64,000 bases of DNA, from assembly GCF_900172275.1 (NCBI RefSeq), contig NZ_FWFT01000001.1:62001-126000 (forward strand), in the 5' to 3' direction. This document shows, piece after piece, positions 44,618 to 53,555 of the stretch. The notes beneath the pieces are model-generated. The model was not told the DNA's origin. It made no database searches and was given only the letters and a program-made list of their open reading frames with translations. The translations under genes were made by a program, and so were the position numbers. Source of the stretch: Pseudooctadecabacter jejudonensis. Its GTDB lineage: Bacteria > Pseudomonadota > Alphaproteobacteria > Rhodobacterales > Rhodobacteraceae. Within the stretch, counting starts at the first letter, position 1, and each line of letters opens with the position of its first letter.

Positions 44618-44694
44618 GCGGTTGTAGCTCAGATGGTTAGAGTACCGGCCTGTCACGCCGGGGGTCGCGGGTTCGAGCCCCGTCAACCGCGCCA
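44618..44694 (+). tRNA. tRNA-Asp (anticodon GTC), copy 1
   Basis: Acceptor GCGGTTG / CAACCGC, anticodon stem CCGGC / GCCGG with loop CTGTCAC giving GTC, T-arm GCGGG-TTCGAGC-CCCGT, encoded CCA. Confidence 0.96.
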
Positions 44695-44748
44695 CCGCTG
44701 TCCCCCGCCTGAGGTTCAGGCCCCTTGGTCCGGGCAGGACCACGATGC

Positions 44749-44825
44749 GCGGTTGTAGCTCAGTTGGTTAGAGTACCGGCCTGTCACGCCGGGGGTCGCG
44801 GGTTCGAGCCCCGTCAACCGCGCCA
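44749..44825 (+). tRNA. tRNA-Asp (anticodon GTC), copy 2
   Basis: Identical to the first copy except for one D-loop base (CAGTTGG in place of CAGATGG). The 54-bp spacer suggests one dimeric transcript. Confidence 0.96.
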
Positions 44826-44873
44826 TCTTCTCCTTTCAAATTTGGGGTTCCTTGCAGTTTTCGGGGTGCCGAT

Positions 44874-44920
44874 CAGCTTTTGATGTCGGGCAGCTTTTGA
44901 TGTCGGGCAGCATTTGATGG
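44874..44920. repeat. 17-bp tandem repeat, about 2.7 copies
   Basis: CAGCTTTTGATGTCGGG at 44874 and 44891, then a diverged partial copy from 44908. It lies between the second tRNA-Asp and the S41 peptidase stop. Confidence 0.85.
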
Positions 44921-44926
44921 CGCGTG

Positions 44927-46243
44927 TTAGCGCAGGTGATCGAAGGCGCGTCGCAGGGTCATGTCTTGCCCCGCCATAAGGCTGTCTGTGTCCACGGGAA
45001 CCGCGATGTCGGGCAAAAGGCCCACGCCTTCGGGGGATGTCCCGTCCAGTTGGCGGTAGGTTTGATGCGACAGGCCCAGCGACCAGCCGTTGGGCAAGAC
45101 CACTTCAAGCACGTCAGAGAGCGCACCGGAGGTCGGGGTGCCCATGGTTGTGACCTGCGGCAGGTCCTGCATCGTCATGGTGAAGATTTCCGCCGCCGAT
45201 CCGGTGAGTTCCGAGGTCAGGATCAGCACAGGTTGATCCAGTGGCGTGTTGTCGAAGGGGGCAAGGGCTGCGGTGAAGGGCGCGGTTTGGCCCGCGCCGC
45301 TGCGGGTCGATTTGGTAAAGACAGGCAGGGCGGTCGCGGTGAAGTGGCTGGCGATGCCGAAGGCCACGGTGTCGGAGCCGCCCGGATTGTAGCGCAGATC
45401 GAGGATGATTGCGCGGGCATCGGCAAAGGCGTCCGCGACCTCTTCGAACGCCAAGGCCATGGCGGGGCCGCTGGTGGTGGCGAAGGGGGTGTTGATGTCC
45501 ATGTAGGGAATGATCGCGTAGCCGATGCCGTTGGACAGTAGAGTGTATTCGATGGCGGTTTGATCCACGCGGGTCAGATCCGTGCCGATGGTTTGGCGGG
45601 CGATGTCCGTGAGGGCGCTGCGGGTGAAGGTGGGGGAGGCCGTGAGCCAGCCTTCGCGCGTTTTGGGTGAGCTGTAGCCCCGCGGCGTGGCAAGGCCCAC
45701 GTGGCCATCCTCAAGGCCTGCAAGGGTTGTCATGAGCAGTTCTTGGAGCGCGGCGTCGCCCATTGTGGCGACAGGCGGTGGGGCGAGGGTGCGGCGGGCG
45801 TCCCAATCCACGCCGTAGAGGTCAAAGAAGGCATAGTGGTCGTTCATGGCGTGCCAGAGAGTGTCGAAGACCTCACGCGGGGTGGCGGTGTCGGGCTGGG
45901 CTGGGCCGCAGCCTTCGGGGAGGGCGTCGATACGGGTGAAGGCCCACGTGTCCAACATGCCGTCGGCTGCCAGAGTGAGGGTGTCGCCTTGGGCCGTGAG
46001 CACTGCGCCTTCGGCCCATTCGACGAGTTTGAGGTGGGCGGGGAAGGTGAGCTGTTCGACACAGCTTTGCGAGGTTTCGGAATACAGCGTGGCCGTGAAG
46101 GGGGTTAGGCGAAGGAGGGCCGCGTTTTCGGGGGAGCGCCAGACGCCGCGCTGGGTGCTGTCGGGCATATACCAGACCCAGGAGGCCACGAAGGCGATCA
46201 TGAGTACTGCAAGGGTGATCCAGAGCTGGCGCATCAGGCGCAT
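44927..46243 (-). CDS. S41 family peptidase, membrane-anchored
   Basis: A 438-residue protein with an N-terminal membrane anchor (RQLWITLAVLMIAFVASWVW). The protease domain carries DLRYNPGGSDTVAFGIA, the nucleophile region LTSELTGSAAEIFTMTM, and GTPTSGALSDVLEVVLPNG. The catalytic Lys expected in CtpA-type enzymes is not in that last motif, so it is closer to the Ser-His S41B group. Likely acts in the periplasm on envelope proteins or peptides; targets are unknown. Confidence 0.87.
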   Translation of the reverse strand: MRLMRQLWITLAVLMIAFVASWVWYMPDSTQRGVWRSPENAALLRLTPFTATLYSETSQSCVEQLTFPAHLKLVEWAEGAVLTAQGDTLTLAADGMLDTWAFTRIDALPEGCGPAQPDTATPREVFDTLWHAMNDHYAFFDLYGVDWDARRTLAPPPVATMGDAALQELLMTTLAGLEDGHVGLATPRGYSSPKTREGWLTASPTFTRSALTDIARQTIGTDLTRVDQTAIEYTLLSNGIGYAIIPYMDINTPFATTSGPAMALAFEEVADAFADARAIILDLRYNPGGSDTVAFGIASHFTATALPVFTKSTRSGAGQTAPFTAALAPFDNTPLDQPVLILTSELTGSAAEIFTMTMQDLPQVTTMGTPTSGALSDVLEVVLPNGWSLGLSHQTYRQLDGTSPEGVGLLPDIAVPVDTDSLMAGQDMTLRRAFDHLR

Positions 46244-46306
46244 GGGGGCCTCGTTTCGTGTTGTTTGATCTGCGGGGACGGCGCGACGACGCGGACCGCG
46301 GATTTA

Positions 46307-46326
46307 GGTATTTTTGACCCAAAGAA
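46307..46326 (+). repeat. Dispersed element tail, copy D
   Basis: An exact 20-nt copy of GGTATTTTTGACCCAAAGAA, 64 bp upstream of the S41 peptidase start and next to the 152-bp tandem array. Confidence 0.92.
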
Positions 46327-46361
46327 GCGGGGGGTGCGCCTGTTGGATCAGGGGGAGGGTT

Positions 46362-47018
46362 ACGACAGGGTGTCCAATAACCGCGTCAAGGAACGGATGC
46401 CTTTGTGGAGTTAGGGCCGGTCCGCTGTTGCGGCAAACGGTCCGGTGGACCGTTTGAGGCCCGAACGGGCGGCGCCCCCGTAGGCGGTCCATGTGCTGCG
46501 ATTGCGAGAGATCACGACAGGGCCTCCAGCACGCGGGCCCAGGAACGGATGCCTTTGTGGAGTTTGGGCCGGTCCGCTGTTGCGGCAAACGGTCCGGTGG
46601 ACCGTTTGAGGCCCGAACGGGCGGAGCCCCCGTAGGCGGTCCATGTGCTGCGATTGCGAGAGATCACGACAGGGCCTCCAGCACGCGGGCCCAGGAACGG
46701 ATGCCTTTGTGGAGTTTGGGCCGGTCCGCTGTTGCGGCAAACGGTCCGGTGGACCGTTTGAGGCCCGAACGGGCGGAGCCCCCGTAGGCGGTCCATGTGC
46801 TGCGATTGCGAGAGATCACGACAGGGCCTCCAGCACGCGGGCCCAGGAACGGATGCCTTTGTGGAGTTTGGGCCGGTCCGCTGTTGCGGCAAACGGTCCG
46901 GTGGACCGTTTGAGGCCCGAACGGGCGGAGCCCCCGTAGGCGGTCCATGTGCTGCGGTTGCGAGAGATCACGACAGGGCCTCCAGCACGCGGGCCCAGGA
47001 ACGGATGCCTTTGTGGAA
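46362..47018. repeat. 152-bp tandem array, four full copies plus the gene-borne copy
   Basis: The sequence GAACGGATGCCTTTGTGG recurs at 46391, 46543, 46695, 46847 and 46999, exactly 152 bp apart. Copies two to four are nearly identical; the leftmost is more diverged. The rightmost occurrence is inside the 3' end of the M20 dipeptidase gene, so each repeat carries a copy of the last 15 codons of that gene (KGIRSWARVLEALS and stop). Each unit also has a perfect 10-bp hairpin, CAAACGGTCC-GGT-GGACCGTTTG (46434, 46586, 46738, 46890). Open frames through the array are not convincing genes. Confidence 0.96.
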
Positions 47019-48356
47019 CGCCTCCACATCGTATTTTTCGTTGGGCGAGTGGATGCGGTCGTCCTCAGACGCAAAGCCGATCAGCATGGCGTCCATGTCG
47101 AGCACCGTTTTGAAGTGGCCCGCGATGGGGATGGAGCCGCCCATGCCGACAAACACGGCCTCGCGGTTCCATTCGCCTGTCAGGGCTTGGCGGGCGGCCT
47201 CGAATTCCGGCCGGTCGGTGTTCATCACCGAAGCCGGCGCACCTTCGAGGTCGTTGTCCCAGGTAACGCGCGTGTCGGGGCGCAACTGAGCCTCAACATG
47301 GGCGCGCAGTTTGTCGCGGATGTCGTCGGGGTCCATGTCGCCCACCAGTCGGCAGGTGATTTTGCAGTGGGCCTCTGCTGGAATCACGGTTTTGGAGCCC
47401 GCGCCCTGATAGCCGCCCCAGAGGCCGTTGATTTCAAGCGTGGGGCGCGACCATTGCTGTTCGAGGATGGAATAGCCTGTCTCACCGGCGGGGGTCGTGA
47501 GGCCTGCGTTGTCCATATAATCCTTGGCGTCAAAGCCGCAGGTGTCCCATTGGGCTTTCAGATTGTCGCCGATCTCGATCACGTCATCGTAGAAGCCTGC
47601 AATCGTCACGCGGCCTTCGTCATCGTGAAACGAGGCGATGATGCGGCTGATTTCCTTGAGGGGGTTCACGGCGGGGCCGCCGTAGTGGCCTGAGTGCAGA
47701 TCCATCGCGGGGCCGTGCAGGGTGAATTCGTCCTTGAGCATCCCGCGCAGCTGGCTGGCAATCGACGGCACGCCGGGGGCGACCATGCCGGTGTCGCAGA
47801 TGAGGGCAAGGTCGGCTTTCAACTCGTCGGCGTTCTCTTGCATGAAGGGCACGAGGGAGGGGGAGCCGGTTTCTTCTTCGCCCTCAAACAGGAAGGTGAT
47901 GCGGCAGGGCAGGGTGCCATGCACGGCCTTCCACGCGCGGCAGGCCTCCATGAAGGTCATCAGCTGGCCTTTGTCATCGGAGGTGCCGCGGCCGCGGATG
48001 ACTTTCTTGGTGCTGCCGTCCGGGGTGGTGCGGTCTTCGATGAAGGGGTCAAACGGGTCGTGGTCCCACAAGGCGATCGGATCGACGGGTTGCACATCGT
48101 AGTGGCCGTAAAACAGCAGATGCGGCCCCGTGTCGCCCACATGGCCGACCACCATGGGGTGCATTGGTGTGGGGCGTTTGGAGGCGTCCACGCCCAGGGA
48201 TTTGAGATCCTCGACCAGCCAATCGGCGGCTTTGTCGACCTCGGCCTTATAAGCGGGATCGGTGGAGACCGATTGCAGCCGCAAGAGGCCCATGAGCCGG
48301 TCCAGTGCGGCGTCAAGATCGGTGTCAATCTGGGTGAGGACGGCGTCGAGGGACAT
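46968..48356 (-). CDS. M20 family dipeptidase
   Basis: A 462-residue metallopeptidase. Metal and catalytic residues are visible in LLFYGHYDVQPVDP (His and Asp), RGTSDDKGQLMTF, FEGEEETGSPSLVPF (Glu-Glu) and LICDTGM. The dimerisation domain lies in the middle (residues about 200-350). It cleaves dipeptides or similar small peptides in the cytoplasm. GGAGA precedes the ATG. The last codons lie inside the repeat array, and the gene keeps an intact stop at the array's first unit. Confidence 0.93.
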   Translation of the reverse strand: MSLDAVLTQIDTDLDAALDRLMGLLRLQSVSTDPAYKAEVDKAADWLVEDLKSLGVDASKRPTPMHPMVVGHVGDTGPHLLFYGHYDVQPVDPIALWDHDPFDPFIEDRTTPDGSTKKVIRGRGTSDDKGQLMTFMEACRAWKAVHGTLPCRITFLFEGEEETGSPSLVPFMQENADELKADLALICDTGMVAPGVPSIASQLRGMLKDEFTLHGPAMDLHSGHYGGPAVNPLKEISRIIASFHDDEGRVTIAGFYDDVIEIGDNLKAQWDTCGFDAKDYMDNAGLTTPAGETGYSILEQQWSRPTLEINGLWGGYQGAGSKTVIPAEAHCKITCRLVGDMDPDDIRDKLRAHVEAQLRPDTRVTWDNDLEGAPASVMNTDRPEFEAARQALTGEWNREAVFVGMGGSIPIAGHFKTVLDMDAMLIGFASEDDRIHSPNEKYDVEAFHKGIRSWARVLEALS

Positions 48357-48425
48357 GGGGGATTCTCCGGTAACTTTGGCGTGGCAGGCAGAGTGGCAGA
48401 TGTGGCCTGCGCGTCAACCGGATCC

Positions 48426-48439
48426 CTGATCTGGATCAA
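48426..48439. promoter_or_regulatory. FnrL/Fnr-like box upstream of hemA
   Basis: CTGATCTGGATCAA differs at one base from the Fnr consensus TTGAT-N4-ATCAA. It lies in the 235-bp region between the divergent dipeptidase and hemA genes, 152 bp before the hemA start. Confidence 0.65.
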
Positions 48440-48591
48440 AGTTGCCGATATGCGTCGCGGATAGGCTGCGACAGAGGGTAACAGGCGGAGTTTAGAGACA
48501 TTCCAAGTGTTGCCTGATCAAAACGGGGACTATATGTGCCTATGAAACCTCTGCTTTCGTGGTGAAAGCCCCAATATATGAGGACAGACGC

Positions 48592-49815
48592 TTGGATTTT
48601 GACGCAAAACTCGACCGTGCCCTGCAACGCCTGCATGACGAAGGCCGCTACCGGACGTTCATTGATATTGAACGTCAGAAAGGGCAGTACCCGCACGCGG
48701 TGTGGACGCGGCCCGATGGCGCCAAGCAGGACATCACGGTGTGGTGCGGCAACGATTACCTTGGGATGGGCCAGCATCCGGTTGTTCTGGATGCCATGCA
48801 TGAGGCGATTGATGCGACGGGCGCGGGATCCGGTGGGACGCGGAATATTTCGGGCACGACGGTCTATCACAAACGTCTTGAGGCGGAGCTTGCGGATTTG
48901 CATGGCAAGGAAGAGGCGTTGTTGTTCACCTCTGCCTACATTGCCAATGATGCGACGTTGTCCACCTTGCCGCGCCTGTTTCCCGGCCTGATCATTTATT
49001 CGGACGAGCTGAACCACGCGTCGATGATTGAGGGCATTCGCCGCAACGGCGGAGAGAAACGTATTTTCAAGCACAACGATCTGGACGATTTGCGCGCCAA
49101 GCTGGCGGCAGATGATCCAGCGGCGCCGAAGTTGATCGCGTTCGAATCTGTTTATTCCATGGACGGTGATTTTGGCCCGCTGCGAGCGATGTGTGATCTG
49201 GCGGATGAATTTGGCGCGCTGACCTATCTGGATGAGGTGCATGCCGTGGGCATGTATGGCGCGCGGGGCGGCGGCATTGCAGAGCGTGATGGATTGTCCC
49301 AGCGGATCGACATCATCAACGGCACTTTGGCCAAGGCTTTTGGCGTGATGGGCGGCTATATCGCGGCCAGCGCCAAGATGTGCGATGCGGTGCGGTCTTA
49401 TGCGCCGGGCTTTATCTTTACGACGTCTTTGCCGCCTGCGGTGGCTGCAGGGGCCGCTGCGTCTGTTGCACATCTGAAGGGCGATCAGGCGCTGCGCGAT
49501 CAGCAACAGACCCAGGCCAAGATCCTCAAGACGCGTTTGCGAGGGCTTGGGTTGCCGATCATTGATCACGGCAGCCATATCGTGCCGCTGATTGTGGGCG
49601 ACCCTGTTCACACCCAGAAACTGTCGGACATGTTGTTGCAAGATCACGGCATCTACGTGCAGCCCATCAACTTCCCCACCGTGCCGCGGGGCACGGAACG
49701 GCTGCGGTTTACGCCGTCGCCTGTGCATGGCCCCCGGGAGATGGACGCGCTTGTCCATGCCCTTGATGCGCTGTGGTCCCATTGTGCGCTGAATCGTGCC
49801 GAACTGGCCGGTTGA
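48592..49815 (+). CDS. hemA: 5-aminolevulinate synthase
   Basis: A 407-residue pyridoxal-phosphate enzyme that condenses glycine and succinyl-CoA in the first step of alphaproteobacterial haem synthesis. Typical segments include [57 protein letters not shown], and the lysine region [15 protein letters not shown]. The TTG at 48592 follows an AGGAC ribosome site and gives the family length; a GTG at 48559 would add 11 residues. A 5' Fnr-like site suggests oxygen-responsive control. Confidence 0.96.
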   Translation: MDFDAKLDRALQRLHDEGRYRTFIDIERQKGQYPHAVWTRPDGAKQDITVWCGNDYLGMGQHPVVLDAMHEAIDATGAGSGGTRNISGTTVYHKRLEAELADLHGKEEALLFTSAYIANDATLSTLPRLFPGLIIYSDELNHASMIEGIRRNGGEKRIFKHNDLDDLRAKLAADDPAAPKLIAFESVYSMDGDFGPLRAMCDLADEFGALTYLDEVHAVGMYGARGGGIAERDGLSQRIDIINGTLAKAFGVMGGYIAASAKMCDAVRSYAPGFIFTTSLPPAVAAGAAASVAHLKGDQALRDQQQTQAKILKTRLRGLGLPIIDHGSHIVPLIVGDPVHTQKLSDMLLQDHGIYVQPINFPTVPRGTERLRFTPSPVHGPREMDALVHALDALWSHCALNRAELAG

Positions 49816-49924
49816 TTTCTCTGCATGTGCAAAACAATTCGTGATGTGCTAAGGATCTGTTAAGGGATCGACCTATTAACGAATCGGGTCGGCCCTTTTG
49901 GGGCAGTGACGGAAAAGGGTACGG

Positions 49925-51148
49925 ATGATCCGCAGGGGATTCAGACGCGCAAAGCACGAAGAGATCGTCGAGCCGACCGGCTTTGACGCTTTCGAATTGC
50001 GTCTGGGTGATCTGATGCGGGGGGAACGCGCCACCTTGGGCAAAAGCCTGTTGGATGTGCAGCGGGAACTGAAGATCAAAGCAGCCTATATTGCCGCCAT
50101 CGAAAATTCCGACCCCACGGCGTTTGACACGCCCGGCTTTATCGCAGGCTACGTGCGGTCCTATGCGCGCTACCTGAACATGGATCCCGATTGGGCGTTT
50201 GATACGTTCTGCACCGAAAGCGGGTTCGCGACGGCCCACGGGATGTCCGAACAAGCCAGCGGCGCGAAACCCGTCAAGTCGGCACCTGCACCGTTTGAAA
50301 AAGATATCTTTGCGACACCGGCCACGCCTTTCGTGCCCGCCAATGACACGATGTTCGCCAGTGTTGAACCCCGCGCCGTGGGCTCCCTCATGGTGCTTTT
50401 GGCGCTGATCGGCGGGCTGGGCTATGGCGGCTGGACGGTTCTGCAAGAGGTCCAGAAGGTGCAACTGGCGCCCGTCGAAAACACACCGACCGTTATCGCG
50501 GATATTGACCCGCTGGCGGGCGGCGGCCTTGGGGCTGCGACCGCGGGGGTTGATGTGGTGGCCGGGTTTGATGCGCCGACGACCGAAGCTCTCGATCGTT
50601 TGTATCGCCCGCAGGCCCTTGATGCGCCGGTGTTGGTGCCCCGTGATGGTCCGATTGCAACGCTTGATCCCCGTCAGGGTGGTGTTTTGGCGCCAACCGC
50701 GCAAGAACGGCCCGGCCTGTTGGCTGAGGCCGCGGTGGATGGCGCCCCGTTGGTTGAGCCGACGTCGGTTCAAGTGACCGAACCGGCCCGCCCTGGTGTT
50801 CAACTGGTCGCGGTGCGCGATGCATGGGTGCGCGTGCGGTCTGCGGACGGGTCTGTGATCTACGAGGCGGTGATGACAGCCGGCGACACCTTTGATGTGC
50901 CGCAAACCGAAGAACCCGCCACCTTGCGGATTGGTGAGTCTGGTGCGGTTTATTTCGCAGTAAACGGCGACCACTACGGCCCTGTCGGCCCGCGTGGTCA
51001 GGTGACATCCAATGTTGCCCTGTCTGTCGAAAACCTGACGCAGGTCTATGCGCAGGCGGATCCGGCCGCCGACAGCGATTTCTGCGGATTGGCCCAACAG
51101 GGCGAAATTCAGGTTGCCGGGATCTCGTCCGAGTTTGTGTGCCCCTAA
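49925..51148 (+). CDS. RodZ-like protein: N-terminal HTH, membrane helix, DUF4115 domain
   Basis: A 407-residue protein. The N-terminal HTH_25-type helix-turn-helix (DLMRGERATLGKSLLDVQ through AAIENSD and GYVRSYARYLNMDPD) precedes a membrane segment at about residues 138-158 (GSLMVLLALIGGLGYGGWTV). A Pro/Ala-rich linker then leads to a periplasmic DUF4115 domain (ARPGVQLVAVRDAWVRVRS to the end). RodZ links MreB to the envelope and shapes rods. Position directly before ispG is a common bacterial arrangement. Confidence 0.85.
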   Translation: MIRRGFRRAKHEEIVEPTGFDAFELRLGDLMRGERATLGKSLLDVQRELKIKAAYIAAIENSDPTAFDTPGFIAGYVRSYARYLNMDPDWAFDTFCTESGFATAHGMSEQASGAKPVKSAPAPFEKDIFATPATPFVPANDTMFASVEPRAVGSLMVLLALIGGLGYGGWTVLQEVQKVQLAPVENTPTVIADIDPLAGGGLGAATAGVDVVAGFDAPTTEALDRLYRPQALDAPVLVPRDGPIATLDPRQGGVLAPTAQERPGLLAEAAVDGAPLVEPTSVQVTEPARPGVQLVAVRDAWVRVRSADGSVIYEAVMTAGDTFDVPQTEEPATLRIGESGAVYFAVNGDHYGPVGPRGQVTSNVALSVENLTQVYAQADPAADSDFCGLAQQGEIQVAGISSEFVCP

Positions 51149-51242
51149 TTCTGTAAATTTGACCGCGCAATCTGTCGCAGACCGTTGCCCCGCGCCTTTG
51201 CTGCGACTAGGTTGGCTGTAACGCAAACCTGACAGGTGGCCC

Positions 51243-52364
51243 ATGTCCCTCAATCATATTCGTCCGTGGCGCAACATTTATCGCCGTGAAAGCCGCCAGA
51301 TCATGGTGGGCAATGTGCCCGTGGGCGGCGGCGCACCGATCACGGTTCAGACGATGACGAACACGCTGACACCGGACGTCAAAGCGACGATTGCACAGGT
51401 GCAGGCCGCGGCGGAGGCTGGGGCTGATATCGTCCGGATCTCGGTGCCGGATGAAGACTCGTCACGCGCGTTGAAGGAAATCTGTGCGGAAAGCCCAGTG
51501 CCGATCGTGGCCGATATCCATTTCCACTATAAACGAGGGATCGAGGCCGCCGAGGCGGGCGCCGCATGTCTACGCATCAACCCTGGCAACATCGGGTCCG
51601 AGGACCGCGTGAAAGAGGTGATCAAAGCCGCCCGCGACCACAATTGCTCCATCCGGATTGGGGTGAACGCCGGATCGTTGGAAAAGCACCTTCTTGATAA
51701 ATACGGAGAGCCCACGCCCGATGCGATGGTGGAAAGCGGGCTCGATCATATCAAGATTTTGCAGGACAATGATTTCCACGAGTTCAAGATCAGCTGTAAG
51801 GCGTCCGATGTGTTTATGGCCGCCGCCGCCTATCAACAGTTGGCGGAGCAAACGGACGCGCCCATTCACCTGGGCATCACAGAGGCTGGTGGTTTGACGT
51901 CAGGCACGATCAAATCAGCGATCGGGCTTGGTAATTTGCTGTGGATGGGGATTGGTGACACCATCCGTGTGAGCCTGTCCGCGGATCCGGTGGAAGAGGT
52001 CAAAGTCGGTTACGAGATCTTGAAGTCCCTCGGATTGCGCCACCGCGGCGTCAATATCATCTCATGCCCCAGCTGCGCGCGTCAGGGATTTGACGTGATT
52101 AAGACGGTCGAAAAGTTGGAAAAACGTCTGGAACACATCAAGACCCCGATGAGCCTGTCGATCATTGGCTGCGTTGTGAATGGTCCGGGTGAGGCACTGA
52201 TGACCGATGTGGGCTTCACCGGCGGGGGCAACGGATCCGGTATGGTCTATTTGGCAGGCAAACAGAGCCATAAGCTGAACAACGATCAGATGGTGGATCA
52301 CATCGTGGAACAGGTTGAAGCGAAAGCGGCTGAACTTGACGCTGCAGCGGAAGCTGCGGAGTAG
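51243..52364 (+). CDS. ispG: 4-hydroxy-3-methylbut-2-enyl diphosphate synthase
   Basis: A 373-residue [4Fe-4S] enzyme in the MEP isoprenoid pathway. The TIM-barrel region starts [19 protein letters not shown], and the cluster ligands are in [14 protein letters not shown] and [10 protein letters not shown]. It is 94 bp downstream of the rodZ-like gene and ends just before repeat copy E. Confidence 0.97.
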   Translation: MSLNHIRPWRNIYRRESRQIMVGNVPVGGGAPITVQTMTNTLTPDVKATIAQVQAAAEAGADIVRISVPDEDSSRALKEICAESPVPIVADIHFHYKRGIEAAEAGAACLRINPGNIGSEDRVKEVIKAARDHNCSIRIGVNAGSLEKHLLDKYGEPTPDAMVESGLDHIKILQDNDFHEFKISCKASDVFMAAAAYQQLAEQTDAPIHLGITEAGGLTSGTIKSAIGLGNLLWMGIGDTIRVSLSADPVEEVKVGYEILKSLGLRHRGVNIISCPSCARQGFDVIKTVEKLEKRLEHIKTPMSLSIIGCVVNGPGEALMTDVGFTGGGNGSGMVYLAGKQSHKLNNDQMVDHIVEQVEAKAAELDAAAEAAE

Positions 52365-52367
52365 GGA

Positions 52368-52489
52368 TTTCGAATTTACTTCGTAAATCCGACCCAAGCG
52401 CGCTGTGCGCGCAAATATATAGTGAGGCTACTAAACAGCGGTGCGCACTTCAGCCGACGTAGAACATTAGGTATTTTTGACCCAAAGAA
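52368..52489 (+). repeat. Dispersed hairpin element, copy E
   Basis: Starts 4 bp after the ispG stop. The 28-nt unit (52368-52395) has the same flanks as copies A and B but the stem is ATTTAC-TTC-GTAAAT. It is followed by a GC hairpin GCGCGC-TGT-GCGCGC (52398-52412), a longer spacer and the exact tail at 52470-52489. Confidence 0.9.
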
Positions 52490-52636
52490 ACGAAGTCGTT
52501 CCTCAAATGCCCCCGTCCAAGAGGGTCGCTTGGCGCCAGTAAGACGGGGGGCTTCTTCGGGTACGGCCATCGGCTCCTCAGCCTGTTCCGCACCCGCCAC
52601 AGTAGATAGCCCTGGTTAATGAAGCGTAACCTTGGC

Positions 52637-52750
52637 TTCTTTGGGTCAAAAATACCTAAATGATCGCCGTCTCAATCAAGTGGGACAATTGCGTGTGGGA
52701 GACCGCCGCGACAAAGTCGCGGCGCGGGGCGACGGACAACGTCCGGCGCA
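52637..52750 (-). repeat. Dispersed hairpin element, copy F (inverted to E)
   Basis: On the minus strand: hairpin CGGAC-GTT-GTCCG (52733-52745), hairpin CGCCGCGAC-TTT-GTCGCGGCG (52704-52724), a spacer, then the exact tail (52637-52656). Copies E and F point at each other across 147 bp that hold no gene but contain an inverted pair GCCCCCGTC / GACGGGGGGC. Confidence 0.88.
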
Positions 52751-52773
52751 AATCCTGTTTCCAAAGACAAACC

Positions 52774-53538
52774 TTATCCGTCTGCGCGTTCAGCTTCTAC
52801 AATTTGGCGCATCTGGCTCAGGTTTATATACCCGCGCACCATTTGATCACCGAACACAAATGTTGGCGTGCCGGTGATTTGCATCCGGTCCCCAAGGGCG
52901 CGGTTGGCGGCCAAGATATCCCCCACGGCGGGGCTGTCCATTTCGTTGATGATCGCTTGCGCATTCAGACCGTAGGCTTCTGCCAGGGCCGTGAGGCTGG
53001 CGTCGGACACATCAGATCGCAGCGCTATCAGGGCGTCCGAGATGTCCTTATAGGCCTCATCGCCCTCGATCAGCTTTGTGGCGACAGCAAAGCGAGAGGC
53101 CAGAACGGATTGTTCGCCCAAGATCGGGAATTCTTTGGTGATGATGCGGATGTTGCCGTCGGTTTCGACCAGCTCTGCCACTTCTGGGTGGGCACGGCGG
53201 CAAAAACCGCAGCGGTAATCGATGAATTCAACGATTGTGATGTCGCCGTCCGGGTTGCCGCCCACATAGGAAAACCCGTCATCAAGAAGGGCGTTTGCGT
53301 TGATTTGTGCGAGTTGTTCGTCGCGCAGGGCCTCGGCCTGTTCCTGGCGCGCCTCGAGAACACCGATCGCCTCCATCAAGATCTCAGGATTTTCCAGCAG
53401 GTAGGCGCGCACTTCGGCGCGGAAGGCGTCGCGTTCATGCGCAGACATGCCCTCCAGATCGAGGGCGGCCAAGGATGTGGCCGACAGGGCAAGTGACACG
53501 GGCAGGGCGAGGGTGGTTAGGATTGGAAGCAGGCGCAT
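52774..53538 (-). CDS. DsbA-like periplasmic thiol-disulfide oxidoreductase
   Basis: A 254-residue protein with signal peptide MRLLPILTTLALPVSLALS and a cleavage near SLAALD. The thioredoxin-fold active site is RCGFCRRAHPE (CxxC), and the cis-Pro loop is GTPTFVFGDQ. An N-terminal helical stretch (HERDAFRAEVRAYLLENPEI) is typical of the ScsC/BdbD-like DsbA group. It introduces or isomerises disulfides in exported proteins. It follows the M48 gene by 17 bp, forming an envelope quality-control pair. Confidence 0.93.
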   Translation of the reverse strand: MRLLPILTTLALPVSLALSATSLAALDLEGMSAHERDAFRAEVRAYLLENPEILMEAIGVLEARQEQAEALRDEQLAQINANALLDDGFSYVGGNPDGDITIVEFIDYRCGFCRRAHPEVAELVETDGNIRIITKEFPILGEQSVLASRFAVATKLIEGDEAYKDISDALIALRSDVSDASLTALAEAYGLNAQAIINEMDSPAVGDILAANRALGDRMQITGTPTFVFGDQMVRGYINLSQMRQIVEAERADG

Positions 53539-53555
53539 GATTAAACTCTCAATAT

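Noticed and set aside
46404-46939. Repeated 76- to 98-codon open frames in the 152-bp array on both strands
   Set aside because: They repeat with the DNA unit, change frame between copies, and encode low-complexity sequence; no ribosome sites were seen.
49849-49863. CTAA-N7-TTAA upstream of the rodZ-like gene and TTAA-N7-TTAC at 34761 upstream of the HU gene, as CtrA boxes
   Set aside because: Each has one mismatch, and several such matches are expected by chance in 64 kb.
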